DNA of 64,000 bases, taken from contig CM054807.1 of the NCBI GenBank assembly GCA_028984105.1, positions 24,243,198-24,307,197 on the forward strand. Direction: 5' to 3'. The notes under the pieces are model-generated. The model did not search any database and was not told where the DNA came from. It worked only from the letters and a program-made list of their open reading frames with translations. Of this stretch, positions 46,561 to 59,310 are shown piece by piece; position 1 is the first letter of the stretch, and each line of letters opens with the position of its first letter. This stretch comes from Lavandula angustifolia (taxonomy: Eukaryota; Streptophyta; Magnoliopsida; Lamiales; Lamiaceae). The position numbers and the translations under genes are program-made.

Positions 46561-48185
46561 CCCAAGTTCTAGACTTTGGATGCAAGTGCAATGGCTTTGG
46601 CTTTTATCTATTTCATTTCATTGTTGCCAACATGATACTCTTCAAGTTGCGTTGGAGTTTTATTCCCCTCTTTACATGTTATTCTTATGGATGACTTGTT
46701 GGAAATTATTGTGCTTGCAATAATGCATTTTTACGGATAGGGGCGGTGTGTTCTTTTTTATATTTTGTTGCATTTTTGCATAAGTTATACTACTCTATCT
46801 GTTTTGCTATTACTGTCTTATTTCTTTTCGATAGGGATATTAATAATTTTTGTTTAAGTGTGTATTTTAATAATTTTAATTGTATTAAGAAATATAAACG
46901 GAGGACATAGTAATATGACAACTCGATTAGGAAAATAGTATAGTAATACGGGGATCGAGAAATATATTAAAGTAAAGAGTATATCTGTTAAATTCCATTA
47001 AATTTGGTAGTTTTTCTCTATAAAAAAAGTTGTATCCTTGGTTACATTCACAATGTTTTTGCTCTCCATGGTGAAGTTCGATCGCAAATTTACACGTTAT
47101 CCCTGTGAAAACTATTTTTGCTGTAAATTGGTATTTTTATGTAGATATTTTTACCATTGATATGGTGATTGTAATTTCTAATTGTCCAGCTACATAACTT
47201 TAAAAATAGATATCTATAACTTGTATAATTATAGTCTTTATAGACATGGTGATCGTTGTTTTCACACCAAATAAAATTCCTGCACACACTTAGAATCTTA
47301 TAATTAGTATTGAACATCGTCGAACTCAGAGAACAGTGGAAATCAACTATGTCTATCTTTTTTATCAAAGTTTTGGTGATGCCACCACGCATAAATTTTG
47401 TTTAGTACCTAGGCAAAGAAAAGTGAATAACATAAAAGAAATTGAGAGAAAACAAGTAAAGAAAGACAGACTCGGTTTCAGGTAACTCGTATGAGACAAC
47501 TACTTCGATCATTGATGTATAGATTTAATTAATTCCTAAGATCTACCAGTTATAGGATACAGTGTTGGACACATACATACCCCAATTCCTGCTTACTTAG
47601 TCGGTAGTGGCTTGTTGAACAAATTTCCACTACTCCCTAACCTAACCACAACTTAGCTTGTTGAACAAACCTAGATTTAATGTTCAGACAACATTACGAG
47701 GAAGGAATCCGATTTTAATCTCTACCGTTGTTGGACAAGCTGACATAGATGATTAACCTCCTTAATTCGACTACCGTTACGATAGCTTCGCCACCTAAGT
47801 TGTTGAACAATTTGACATTAATCTTCCTAAACTAAATTGATCAGGTTTAAGTTAATCCAATTAAATTTCTACTCCGAATTAAGTCGAAACCCTAGTCTTT
47901 AATTATTACGTCTAATTAGATCTCACAAAGTTTGTATCTCATACTTGTCACCCTCGCCGAAGCCCTAAAATGATTTAGCTACGCATGATTAACTTGGACA
48001 AGCAGAAGATAACAAACATGATCAGAACATAAATTAAAGTGCGAAAGTTAACAAGCAGGCAACGTAAATTAAAGTGCGAAAATCTTAAAGAAGATAATAC
48101 CGAAACCATGAACTGATCGAAAGCTCAAATTAAAATTGGAAATCTGAAACTGAAATCTGAACCCTTTTCGAATGCTGAAAACTAA
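46561..48185. other. Intergenic or unidentified repeat
   Basis: AT-rich. 47400-48180 has the look of a non-coding retroelement or TIR-element arm (repeated TTGTTGAACAA blocks at about 47610, 47655 and 47800), but no LTR partner, TSD or coding sequence is seen. Confidence 0.4.
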
Positions 48186-48188
48186 AGT

Positions 48189-48311
48189 CATGCAATCCAC
48201 GCCACATGTCCTGAAGGACAGGACGGGCTCAAACAGAACCCTCTTCCCGGATATGATTTCCTCGATATCCTCTGGGATCAAAACATCACTTGTGGGAACG
48301 ATCAACGCCAT
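48189..48311 (-). pseudogene. N-terminus of the CopA-type extra frame in CopE
   Basis: ATG at 48311 gives MALIVPTSDVLIPEDIEEII, then KRVLFEPVLSF. This aligns with the CopA extra-frame start (MADLTVSGG, then ENMQEILEKDRVWCEPVIEF). It sits about 650 bp after pol, like the 600 bp in CopA. Similarity ends after about 41 codons. Confidence 0.65.
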
Positions 48312-48949
48312 AGTGTGAACTAGAATCTGCAAAAAGAACGTAGCACTTGAAAATAGAGTAAGTTAGTAAACATATTTAGTTTTTAGGGATCTTACCGAAG
48401 AATAACTGCTTAAAATGCGGTAGAAGTCTAATGCAAGTATTGAATAATTGCAGAAGGCACAAATCTTCGAGAATGGCGGAAATATGATTTAGGTTAGAGA
48501 TAACATGCGTATATATATATATATTCAGACTTGAATATGAGGCGATTTTTAAAGCATGCGGTTGAGATTAATTGGTTTCTGAAATGTGGACGACCCAGAT
48601 TGGATGTTATAATAGGTTATGATTACTGTGCCGCCTATAATCTCAACTACTTATCTCTATCGCCTAAATGGTAAGGTGAAATGACATGCATTTAATGCGC
48701 CGCAGTCAGTTTTATGGAATGTCGCGAGTTTAATGAAAATGACATACTCAATGCAGTACGATGAACATTAAAGGAGAGATATAAATGCCCTGACATGCTG
48801 AATCACCAAATGCTAAATTAAATACTCATAACCTGTCAGCTGAACATCGTCGTAAGCTAATACCACGTTCACGATACTGAGTAATTCAGCAGTACTGAGA
48901 GTAAGTTCCTTACTCAGTACTTCTCGGATCTTTTACTGAATCATATCAG

Positions 48950-50784
48950 TAGGATCCAAAAGACCTAGTTCTACTGAGAGTTCGTTGAATCTGGTCTCAG
49001 TTAGAGGTTTGGTCAAGATATCAACTATTTGCTTATCAGTGTGGATCTTCTCCATTCTAATATCCTTTTTCTCGACATGGTCTCTGATGAAGTGATGACG
49101 AATGTCCACGTGCTTGCACCTTGTATGTAGAACAAGGTTATGAGTGATTGCAATAGCACTGGTACTGTCGCAGTAGATTTACACTTCATCTTGATGAATG
49201 TTGTAGTCTCTCAGCTGTTGTCGAAGCCACAATATATGTGTGCAACAGCTTCCGGTAGCCATATATTCAGCTTCAGTAGTGGACGTTGCTACTGAATGAT
49301 GTTTTTTTGAAAACCACGATATGAGCTTGCTGCCGGAACTAACAAGTTCCTGAGGTAGACTTTCTGTCGATTCGGCAACCTGCATAATCAGCATCAGAAT
49401 AACCAGTTAGTTCAATGTTATCATCAGCAGGATACCATAACCCAACATCAGGTGTTCCCTTTAGGTAACGAAGAATTTTCTTCACTGAATCAACATGGCT
49501 CTTCTTGGGATTCGCCTAAAATCTCGCGCATACACCTAGAGCATAAGTTATGTCAGGTCTGCTGGCTGTAAGATATAGTAAAGAACCGATAATAGCGCGA
49601 TAGTCAGTTGAGTTAACAGATACTCCCTCTTTATCAAGATCAATCTTGAGATTGGTGTTCATAGGTATCTTTACTGACTTGCTGGATTCGAAGTCGAATT
49701 TCTTGATGAGATCTCTTGTATATTTAGCTTGATTAATGAATATTCCCTTCTTGGATTCTTTGACTTGAAGTCCAAGAAAATAGTTCATCTCTCCCATCAT
49801 CGACATTTCGAACTTTTCTTTCATCATCTGCTCGAATTTCTGACACGTAGTCAGATTCCTGGATCCAAAGATGATGCCGTCCACGTAGATCTGCACCAGT
49901 AGGATGTCTTCTCCTGACTTGATACTGAATAGGGTGCGATCCACTGTTGCCATCTGAAAACCTTTCTGAAGTAGAAAGTCTGAGAGGGTATCATACCAAG
50001 CCCTGGGTGCTTGTTTTAACCCATACAAAGTTTTCTTATGTCTGTAAACCTGATGTCCCTGCTGAAAGCTGTGCGGTTGTTCAACATAGACTTCTTCCTT
50101 CAGCACGCCGTTCAGGAAAGCTGACTTCACATCCATCTGATAGACTGTGAACTGCTGATGTGTTGCATAAGCTAGGAATAGGCAAATAACTTCCAATGTT
50201 GCGACTTGGGTGAATGTTTTGTCGAAGTGTATTCGTTCAGATTGACAATATTCTTTGGCAGCAAGTTGAGCTTTATTCCTGAAAATGAAGTTGTTTTCAT
50301 CACGCTTGTTTTTGAAGACCCACTTCGTTCCTATCACGTGTTGATGTTTAGGTCTGTCAACAAGATCCCATACGTCGTTTTGAGTGAACTGATTCAGCTC
50401 CTCTTGCATGGCAGTGATCCAGTTAGCATCATTCAGCGCGTTCTCAATTGTCTGAGGTTCTTCAGTCAACAAGAAACAGGAGTATAAGGCGCTCTCCCCT
50501 TGACGGAATTTGGATCTTGTCTTGACGCTAGCTGATGGATCTCCAATTATAAAATCGGAAGAATAAGCATCTAGCCATGAACAACGACGTCTTGTTACTT
50601 CGTCTGGAATTGATTCTACACAGATAGAAGGAGTGTTAGGAATTTTAGTTGTACTATTATGAGTTTGAAGCAATTCAGTAACAAGGGTTGGGTCTACTGA
50701 GTCACCGGGTTCAGGGGCATTTAGCTCAGGAACATCAATAGTTCCCCCTGAGTTGTTATTCTCAGTAGAGGTCTCAGTTACCAC
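48950..50784 (-). pseudogene. CopE reverse transcriptase/RNase H
   Basis: 50784-49516 has RT with the polymerase motif YVDG instead of YVDD. 49394-49179 has RNase H (STTEAEYMATGSCC) ending at a stop, and the same frame family continues to about 48950 with the KPLTETRFNEL end. Frameshifts near 49400-49515. Confidence 0.85.
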
Positions 50785-50823
50785 ATGGGTTTCCTCATCG
50801 ACCTGAGTTACCTCAGATTGATT

Positions 50824-51861
50824 CTATTCAGTAGAATCAATCTGTTCAGCTACATTGCCTGTTGGTTGATTTTGAATCTCATCGTCTGAATCATCATCCC
50901 AACAATGTTGGATCTTTTCTATGTTATATTTTAAGCTTAGATCATGTAGCTTGCTCCTGACCTCTTCACCTTCTGGCTGAGAGTTTGACTTCCTGCTCTC
51001 AGAAATAAATTCATTAAATATAACATGAGGGCTTTCCTCCATGCAAAGGGTCCGGTAGTTAAAGACCTTGAAAGCTTTGCTGACCCTGGAGTATCCTAAG
51101 AAAACTCCTTGGTCTGACTTGCTATCAAAGACCTTTAACTGGTACTTTCCATTATTGTGGATAAAGCACGGACAACCAAAAATATGAAAATGTGAAATAG
51201 AAGGTGTTCTCCCTTTCCACTATTCATATGCGTCTTCATGTGCATCTGTGTCAGTAGAGATCGATTCTGAGTGTAGCAGGCAGTGTCAGTAGCCTTTGCC
51301 CAGAACTTCAATGGTAGACCTAAGTCTGCGAGTAACGTCCTTGCTGCTTCTTTGAATGTTCTGTTTTTCAGCAAGTCCGTTCTGCTGAGGCGTACGTGCC
51401 GATGAGGTCTCGTGTTCAATACCTTTAGCTTCGCAGTAGTCTTTTACCATCGAGTTCAGAAACTCAGTTCCACGATCTGAGCGTATCCTTTGGATCTTGA
51501 TATCTTTCTCGACGCTCAGTCGCTTCAGTAGCTCAGATTTGACATCAGATGTTTTGGCGATGAATATCACCCAAGTATATCTTGAATAGTCCTCAATGAC
51601 TACAATAGCATATTTCGTTCCTCTGATCGTCACTGGATTGACTGGTCCAAATAAGTCCATGTGCAGTAGCTGAAGGATTCCATCAAAGGAAGATGACGGA
51701 ATAGGCGGATTGCTTGACTTTGTTTGCTTCCCCTTCAGACATACCTCACAGTTCTTATATCTTTTGAATACTTCGTTGGGCAGTCCTTTGACTTTAGCAT
51801 CCCGTGCTGGTTTGTTCATTGTCTTAAGTTCAGATGGCTCAGCCGTCTGTGCCACAACCAT
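50824..51861 (-). pseudogene. CopE integrase
   Basis: 51861-51286 has CEVCLKGKQTKS, LLHMDLFGPVNP and RSDRGTEFLN (two catalytic acids), plus ARTPQQNG. 51419-51135 and 51042-50824 carry the C-terminal half in other frames. Confidence 0.85.
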
Positions 51862-52250
51862 GCTGTTTTGTTATCTGACCTCGTATGTGCTAGCAGACAG
51901 GCTTCAGGTTTGACAGTATTCCATTCGGCATAGTATATGTTCCTTCGCTGCGATCTTGATAACACAGTTTTTCCTGTAGATTTGTCAAGAACATCACAAG
52001 AACCTGCGTCAAAAGTCACTTTATTGGAGTTATCATAGAATTGACAGACATAAATGAGATTATGTTGAAGTCCTTCAACATAAGATACTCTAGGAACTGT
52101 CGCAGTCCCTATTTTCAATGTGTCGTATCCCCTTGTGTAGCTTTTGGAGTTGTCACCAAACTCAATTCTGGCTCCATCTTGCTGAATGTAGTCGGTCAGT
52201 AGACTCTTTTGATGTGTCATATATCTTGAGCATCCATTGTTGACAATACA
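51816..52250 (-). pseudogene. CopE protease and GAG-pre-integrase
   Basis: 52220-51816 runs from MTHQKSLLTDYIQ through AWLWHRRLSHL. The Asp-Ser-Gly site upstream (about 52225-52250) reads as Asn-Asn-Gly-like codons (TATTGTCAACAATGG on the minus strand), so the active site seems lost. Confidence 0.7.
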
Positions 52251-52313
52251 AGGTCCTTTAGCACCTGCAAAAAAAAGATAGATTCAGGTTCCCTTTGGGT
52301 TCAGCTTGGGTCC

Positions 52314-53925
52314 TTAGTTGTTAGATTTAAGAATCCAAACTTGTCTGATAACCCTGATGGCTTCAGACTTCTTCTTTCCCTCATTGTCAGTAACCTTCTC
52401 CACTAAGCTCGAAGAAACTGACTTCTTAGTCTTTTGGGGTTCAACTTTCTTCTTTTCCTGAACCTTAGGGCTTCTGACTCTTGGCTCATAGTAGTACGAA
52501 CCGTACTGAGCTGGATGAGTCAACTGTTGATGTGACGTCATACTGCTCGGCCTACCTGACCTTCTTGGTCACCCCCGAATTTGCTTTGGGTGTTCTCGAG
52601 GCTAGAACCATGGGTCATCTTCTTGTTGCTCGGGCCGAGGTACTAGAATTTTACTCGCTTGTTCTTTGCCCGAGGGGATGTATAGTCCGCATGTTGAGTC
52701 ACCCCTTTGACAAACCTATCAGCCAGCTTGGTGGAGCTCTTCTATCCTGAAGTGGAGGCTTCAAAAGTGTGTAACCAAGTCCTTCCTTAGTGGAGCATGG
52801 TTTCTGAGATCTTAGTAGCTTCTCTAACTTCTCCTAGGCTCCAATGTAATGTTCCATCATCAAGGTTCTCCGCACTTCATTGCTCTTTCTCAGAGATTCA
52901 TATTATGCTCTAAACTGTGTGAGTTTTTCATTGAGATTAGCAATTTCAGTCTCTTTCTTAGAGACGTCTTTGGTCAATACTGAAATATGTGCTTCTTGGT
53001 CTTGAGACTTAGTCATTAGAGAGTTAATCTCTTCCTTCAGTCTCAGAACAAGTCCTTCAAACTCAGTAGAGTCCAGACTTCTCTTTGAAAGTCTCTGATT
53101 TTCCGCTTTCAGGATTTCCATCCTGAATCGTCTTCTTGCCTAACCGCGTCATCTCGAATTTGCTCTTCAAGTAAATCCTCGTATGCAAGAACCACATCCA
53201 GCAGTTCTCCTGCAGCAAAGCTTGTGTCGTGTGTGCAAGGTGAAGAGGGGCATATAATGGGTTCAAAATTTACCTCAGCCTCTTCTCCGGCCATTAGACA
53301 CAGTTTAGCATCTTCTGTCTCAATTGCCATAAATGTGGCGTCGTCATCGGAAGATTCCATAAACAATTCCTCATCACTTGAGCAATCAGACAAGTCTCAA
53401 GCTATGTAGGCTTGCCTCTTCCTGACGAACTTGTCGCGTCGGGCTTGCCTTTCAGCTCTTTCAACTGCTGAGAGTTCAGGATATTCGTACTGGAAGTGTC
53501 CTGGCTTTTGGTAGTTGTAACGTACTGAGCTTCTGTCATCCCTTCTAGGTGTGTCTTTTTGTTCAACATGAGCAGCTTCAGTACTCCTACAATCAAGTAG
53601 AGGTTTAGTTTCACTTTTCGAGTGACTATGATCTCTCTTACATTGATATTTCTGGGAAGCCTTTTTCATCTTCCTTCTAAACATCTCCTTCTCCTTTTGG
53701 TATTTCACAGCAAGGAGAGCATACTTCTCAGCCAAGTTGTCAGCAGTTGGTAGTGTTACTGAGCTTCCTATGACCGGCTTGTTGCCGAGGGACTTACTTG
53801 GGAGTGCTAACCGATGCCTTGTATGCATGATCCATTGGCACTTCGGCTTCAAGACCGGTGTGTGTGGGAGATTGAATTCAAACTCCTCTACTTGTAGCTA
53901 CGAAAACACATAATCGGGGAGTAAT
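52314..53925 (-). pseudogene. CopE Gag remnants
   Basis: 53852-53397 has the basic region and a former zinc knuckle reading RYNYQKPGHFQYEY, all three Cys gone. 53393-53109 and 53121-52903 hold the acidic repeat and coiled coil; 52541-52314 is the basic tail ending at the conserved TAA. The N-terminal UBN2 part is missing. Confidence 0.82.
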
Positions 53926-54790
53926 TAAAGCATTTATGTTGTTTTTCGTTAAATCATTTTTGTTATGTAAATTTATTTTTAATTTTGAATGTGTTTGTTT
54001 ATGTCATATTATGATTATATTAATTTGTTGAGATAGAAATAATATTAGATTCATTAGGCAAGAGTAATATTTATTTATTTTGGATTTCCTAAATCAACTA
54101 GGATTCATAAAAGATATAATATTTATTATTATATTAAATTATTAGGAGATAATTTTATATTATGTTAGATATTCTATGTGTGATATAAATTTTTTAGGAT
54201 AAAATCTAGTTGTGGTTATCCATATCCTAATTTATCTAGGATTGAATGTCTTATATGGTAAGTGATAGAATAAATACTATATAAAATATATAAAGACGAA
54301 AATAATTATGGATAAAATATATTTGATACCTTATTTGATTAGGGATGTTTGGATAATGATTTTTAGGCTTATAAATACCCTTAGTCGCTCATAATATAGC
54401 ATCCCATAAATTTTCGAAAATCTGCCAAGCATATCTCAAGAACTGTTTCAAGAATTATTTACACATCTTCCCATCGTCATATCGTCGTGCAAATTTAGGG
54501 TCGTCTTCCTCGGTATGTATAGTATTATCTAGTATTTTCGTAAAATTTCACAAGCATAATAAGTATTTGTTTAAAATTGTTCTTTGTAACCTGCCAGTTT
54601 CTGACAGCATGTTCATGATCTTGAAAGGAAAATTGTTTTTCATGTTTTCTTTACATTTTTTTTGAACATGCTGAATATTAATAGGATATACTATATGTTA
54701 GGTCATTCATGTTAAAAATATAGAATTTTTAGGATACATTTACTATTTATTTGTTAATTTGTTTCTTAATGTGCCAGATTCTTTTGTCAA

Positions 54791-56416
54791 TGATGAACAA
54801 ATTATAATTCTCGCAAGTGCACGAATCAGTATAGTACCTAATCTAGCAACTCCCGAGGTCGATCTCACAAGGACTCAGCTGGGTTCTAATTATCCTAATT
54901 ATTTTGCTATCTACTTGGTCCTAAACTGGTTTTGATTTACTTAAAAACTACTAAATTAAAATAACAAGAAATTAAGAAAACAAATAAAAGCGAAACAAAT
55001 TGGATAAAGGGGTGTGTTTCAAGATTGATGAAGAGTGCGGAGGTTTAGCAATTACTATGCCTAAGATGATCGATTCATTCCCATTCTCTAGCTGGCATTT
55101 ATGAATTTATTTTGTTGGTTCATCCACTAAGGCTCTAGGGATTCCGTATGATGGCGGGAGATCTCTAACTTATAATCCTAAGGGTCAATCAAGTGATCAT
55201 ATCATGAACCTAAGGATCGTATCATGCTCAATGATTTAAGGAACCATCTAAACTATCCCAAACCAATGGTGACAATCTAGACACTTAATTGCAGGTCTAA
55301 ATAAATAACCGGGTATGATGCGCCGTATTATCTATTACCTATATTCTCTATAATTATCTAAGATGATGGCCAGTCACATTAAAGAATCATAGAGAAATCA
55401 AAAGCAGGCTCAACAATTAAGAAACAAAACAATTCATTCATTGAAAAACTAGGGCCTGAATCAATTCATAAAAAACATAGATCCTGCTAAACCCCCACAC
55501 AAGGGGATTTAGCCACTCATATTCGTAGGAAAATAATCACAAAAGATGAAAAAATAATCCATAGAATTCAAGTATCAAAAACCCTAAACAAAACTGAGAA
55601 GGAATAATACAACCTAGAATTTAGCGGATTGATCCTCGCGCTTGGTTCTCGGGTTGTGGTCTTCAATCTTCGTCTTGAATCTTCAACGGAGGGATGCCTT
55701 GGGTGTTTCTCTGCCTTGGAGGGTGGAAAAAGTCGGAATTCTGGTGTGTGGTACGAAGGAAAGAAGTCTGGAAGGGTTTATATAGGTTTCGGGCCGAAAA
55801 AAGACTGATTTTGGGCTCTAGACGACGCGGACCGCGGTCCAGTGCAAAGGCGGACCGCGGTCCGACCCCTACTGACTTTGCAATTTTTTTTGGGTCAGAA
55901 CGCATCGGACCGCGGTCCCTCACAAATGCGGACCGCGGTCCTTAACAATTCGGCCGAACAGTTTTTCTACGCTGTCGCGTTTTGGGAAAAACGCGATATA
56001 TCCTTCGTTAGCCGTTGGATCGCCATGAAACTTTGCCACGATGTTCCTAACACATGGAACTACGATGTGGACGGTGGAGATCGGATTCTAAGATCGTTAG
56101 ATCCATCGGCCACATGATTTTCCAAGTGCCTTGATACAGGAGCTCCGAAACACGATTTCTTCAACATTCGGCTTCAAATCCTCTCCATTCTTCATCCAAG
56201 AAACTCCATCTTTGCCAAAAATGCATCAATGGTCATGGTTTCTTTTATTTTGGTGCCAAATACCACCAAATATGCTTAAAATGCGCGAGAAACCTACAAA
56301 ACCAAAAACCATCGAAAGTATACGATTCCAAGCAAAACAAAAGCTAAAAATGAATGGAAAACGATGTAAACAAGCTTAAAAAGAACATGATGAGATGGTA
56401 TAAAAACCACTCATCA
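54791..56416 (-). repeat. Solo LTR with perfect 5-bp duplication
   Basis: 1626 bp beginning TGATGA and ending TCATCA, flanked by GTCAA on both sides (54786-54790, 56417-56421). A minus-strand TATA (CCTATATAAAC) lies near 55776-55786. The CGCAAGTGCACGAATC block near one end is common in gypsy-type LTRs. No coding sequence. Contains four GGACCGCGGTCC palindromes. Confidence 0.88.
55829..55941. repeat. Four copies of the palindrome GGACCGCGGTCC
   Basis: At 55829-55840, 55852-55863, 55907-55918 and 55930-55941, as two pairs, each pair spaced 23 bp start to start and the pairs 55 bp apart, on the transcribed side of the TATA box. Confidence 0.95.
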
Positions 56417-56939
56417 GTCAACATGCATGTAGATTGAAAAATAAAAGTTCTCATATTACTATTAAATGAATTCTTAATTATGATAAGTTTCATTGTGATG
56501 AAATATGTATTATGATCTTAATGTTAGAGATCTATAATTAGGACAATACATTTATGATTTTATTAATTTATTTCATGAATACTGAATTACTCAATGCATG
56601 AATGAATTGTCAATAGAAGTAAGATTATATTTAATATACTTAAGTTTATTATTATGTGAAACCGTTAAAGTTTCATGTTAATAAGTAAGTATGTATAGTA
56701 TACATTTGTTTGACTATTTTGATCTATTGTTGAAGTATTTGAATTATTGATGCATGCATACATTCCATGTAGAGTCATTAAGATAAATTTCCATGTATAG
56801 GATCGGCGCGCATGACTTAAACATTGATATCCATTATTTTCATCAAGTCAAGGTTAAGGTGGGGAATGTTACCGTTTATCTTTATTATATGTTGTGTTCG
56901 ATATTTCATGTGTTTATGACGAGCATGAAAGGATGGGTC

Positions 56940-57095
56940 AAAATTGGATCATTGGATCGAAATTGGATCCTAAATAAAAATCGGTCGGAATTGGGCCGTA
57001 GGATCAGAATTGGGTCTTCAATGAAAATCGGTCGAAATTGGGCCGTAGAATCGGAATTGGATCCTCTATGTAAATCGGTCGGAATTGGGCCGGAT
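56940..57095. repeat. 48-bp tandem repeat
   Basis: Three copies of AAAATCGGTCGGAATTGGGC-led units within the gypsy-type LTR. Confidence 0.85.
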
Positions 57096-57521
57096 GACAA
57101 GGTTATGGTCTGTGTGACCGAGTATCTCTTTCCATGATCTAATTTTCCATGTCTTATCGATGTGATATATAATTTTGGTAAATGTGTACATCTCCCACTG
57201 AGTAGTCGTACTCATTCCTATCATTTTAACATTTTTCGGAAATGACTCGGCCGATGCGTAGAGGTGTTGGTGGTGATGGTCACACGATGAAGGATTATGA
57301 AAGTCATTATTGCATTAAAACTAGTTTTATCATGAACTCTGCATTTTATGTTCGAAAACTAATTGTTGCACTTGCTTTTATTTTAAGACTTCCTCTGAGT
57401 AGTAAAATAAATTAAGTTTTTAAATGATTCTTTTCCATAAAAATATTTTGATAGAGCTGAAATATGCATGTTAAGTATGAAGTAACGTCCCTAGTTAAGT
57501 TTTGAAAATTGGGGTGTTACA

Positions 57522-57612
57522 CTGAGTCTGAAACTCTCAGAGACAAATGCAACTTAGGGTTTGGGATCATTCAAATCTTCTAACAGATATACTACTGAAT
57601 CATCTCCCAACA
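57522..57612 (-). repeat. Fragment of a CopA-type LTR end
   Basis: CTGAGTCTGAAACTCTCAGA through CATCTCCCAACA aligns with the outer end of the CopA LTR (about 380-561) with deletions. It lies exactly between two copies of a gypsy LTR end. Confidence 0.7.
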
Positions 57613-57631
57613 AAATGTTAGCCTTAGTTAA

Positions 57632-57781
57632 TTTATTTTATTTAAGACTTCAGTTGAGTATGAAAATAATTTGAGTTTTGGAATGATTTTATTTCCTTGA
57701 AAATGTATTGAAAGCGTTGAAATATGTATGTTAAGTATGAAGTAGCATCCCTAGTTAAGTTATGAAAATTGGGGCATTACA
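57632..57781 (+). repeat. Second copy of the gypsy-type LTR 3' end
   Basis: About 150 bp repeating 57375-57521 with scattered differences; ends GGGGCATTACA. Confidence 0.75.
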
Positions 57782-58279
57782 TATATTGTTGAATCAAGAA
57801 AATCCCTTCCACTGATAGACCCGATCCTCAATCCCTAATTATAGTTAGACATTTCATCGAACACATTATAAGCGCCAATCTACAGGCAGCACATAGGCCT
57901 CCCAACAATTGTTTTTTTTTTTTTCCATCATAAACACACTGAAAAACATCGAAACAATTACAGCACAACATAATCAGTACCCTAATTTATCAGCGGTAAT
58001 TACATAATCGATTATGTACTGCCCGTAGGGGAGTACAGTACAACTTAAGGCGGCAAACACGTCCAATGTTATTATTATCAAAAATGAAATAAGAGTATGG
58101 TTCCCTTTCGGTTATAAAATCAGGTGCGAAGGAATACGAAACCAATTTATCATAGATTTGCGAGCTGAGCTGGGTCTTTTCCCAGAATTAAGGTAAGAGA
58201 CAAGCAACGAATGGACTAGGTATTTGACCCGATGTTTATATAACAATAGAATAAAGTACTTATGTAGCAATAAAAAAAA

Positions 58280-58314
<35 letters not shown>

Positions 58315-58353
58315 AATCATAATCATATAGCCACTGGCGACTGACAGTAAGCT
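57782..58353. other. Intergenic with (TA)n microsatellite
   Basis: No gene recognised. TA dinucleotides at about 58281-58311 and an A/T homopolymer near 57912. Confidence 0.6.
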
Positions 58354-58361
58354 GTCAGTGG

Positions 58362-59083
58362 TAGGGGTGAAAACGGATCGGGTATTATCCGCTAGATCCA
58401 GAGTTGGATCCGATCGGGATCAAATTTGGGGAGCAAATCTAGTATACGGTCGGATACGGGTTCGAATTCGGATAGCTTAAATTGGATACGGATTCGAATT
58501 CGAATTTCACATTATTCGCCCGTATCCGATCTTTCCCGTATTTAATCGGATATTTTCCGGATTATGAATTCGGATATTTTTCGAATACTGAACTCGAATA
58601 TTTCCCGGATTATGAATTCGGATATTCGAATTATTTAATAATTAATTTTTTAATATAATAATAAATTAAGATTAATAAAAGATATTTAAAAAAATATATA
58701 TTAAGTGCATCTATTGTTATTGTTAGGTATTTTATGTTGAATTTTGAAATTTTTTCGTACTTTCTTGATTCTAAAAAATTATGTTACTCATAATGGATAG
58801 TATATTAACTATAGTTTGCATTAAAACTTATATTAAATATTGTATACATGATTTTTTCATATGTTGCAATCACAAATAGATGGTGAATCATATTATCCGA
58901 TTATTGTTATTCGAATTTGATTCGAATTCGTCATATATCCGCCCTGTATTCGTATCCCGAATATTCCGAATTCGTATTCGTATCCGGCTTTTCCGTATTC
59001 AACTCCGAATTTAAGAAAAAAAATATGGGACAAAATATGGAAAGAACACTTATCCGTCCGTATTCGACCCATTTTCACCCCTA
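58362..59083. mobile_element. Non-autonomous hAT-like element
   Basis: Ends TAGGGGTGAAAA/TTTTCACCCCTA with 8-bp flanks GTCAGTGG (58354-58361) and GTCAGTAG (59084-59091), one mismatch. 722 bp with subterminal GGATA/TTCGAAT-rich motifs in both orientations and an AT-rich centre. No coding capacity. Confidence 0.85.
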
Positions 59084-59310
59084 GTCAGTAGCCATTCGTG
59101 GCAATCTACTGAAAATCTCATCAGTGTTCACCCTTAGCGAGTGATCCTTTAAAGGTCAAGAGAATTATCGGATTTAGTGGACCTCGTGCTGCCACCAACA
59201 TAACTCTAACGTGCGCCTATTTAAGTTATTATGTGATAATTGAAAATGCGTCTGGCGTATATTAATAAATTATAGGGCAAAATGAAAGACCAAAATAATG
59301 CGATAGAACC

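Larger units (their letters stand above)
48189..53925 (-). mobile_element. CopE: CopA relative truncated at both ends
   Basis: Contains, on the minus strand, a truncated gag, protease, integrase, RT/RNase H, the post-pol spacer and the first codons of the extra frame. The homology stops at about 53925 inside gag (no PBS or 5' LTR) and at about 48189 (no 3' LTR). It is more diverged from CopA than CopB is. Confidence 0.82.
53926..57521 (+). repeat. Ty3/gypsy-type LTR sequence (Tekay/Del-like), carrying a solo LTR
   Basis: Ends AAAATTGGGGTGTTACA (57521), a common chromovirus LTR end. TATA-like CTTATAAATACCC at 54368-54378; the CCCACTGAGTAGTCGTACTC block (57190-57212) is typical of these LTRs from memory. 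The 5' edge is uncertain, perhaps cut by CopE. It is split by the solo LTR 54791-56416. Confidence 0.45.

Noticed and set aside
47090..47392. 100-codon minus-strand frame
   Set aside because: Low-complexity, AT-driven, no recognisable family or neighbours.
55829..57095. CRISPR-like array
   Set aside because: Short palindromes and 48-bp tandem units lie in plant LTR sequence without spacer structure; CRISPR is not expected in a plant nuclear genome.
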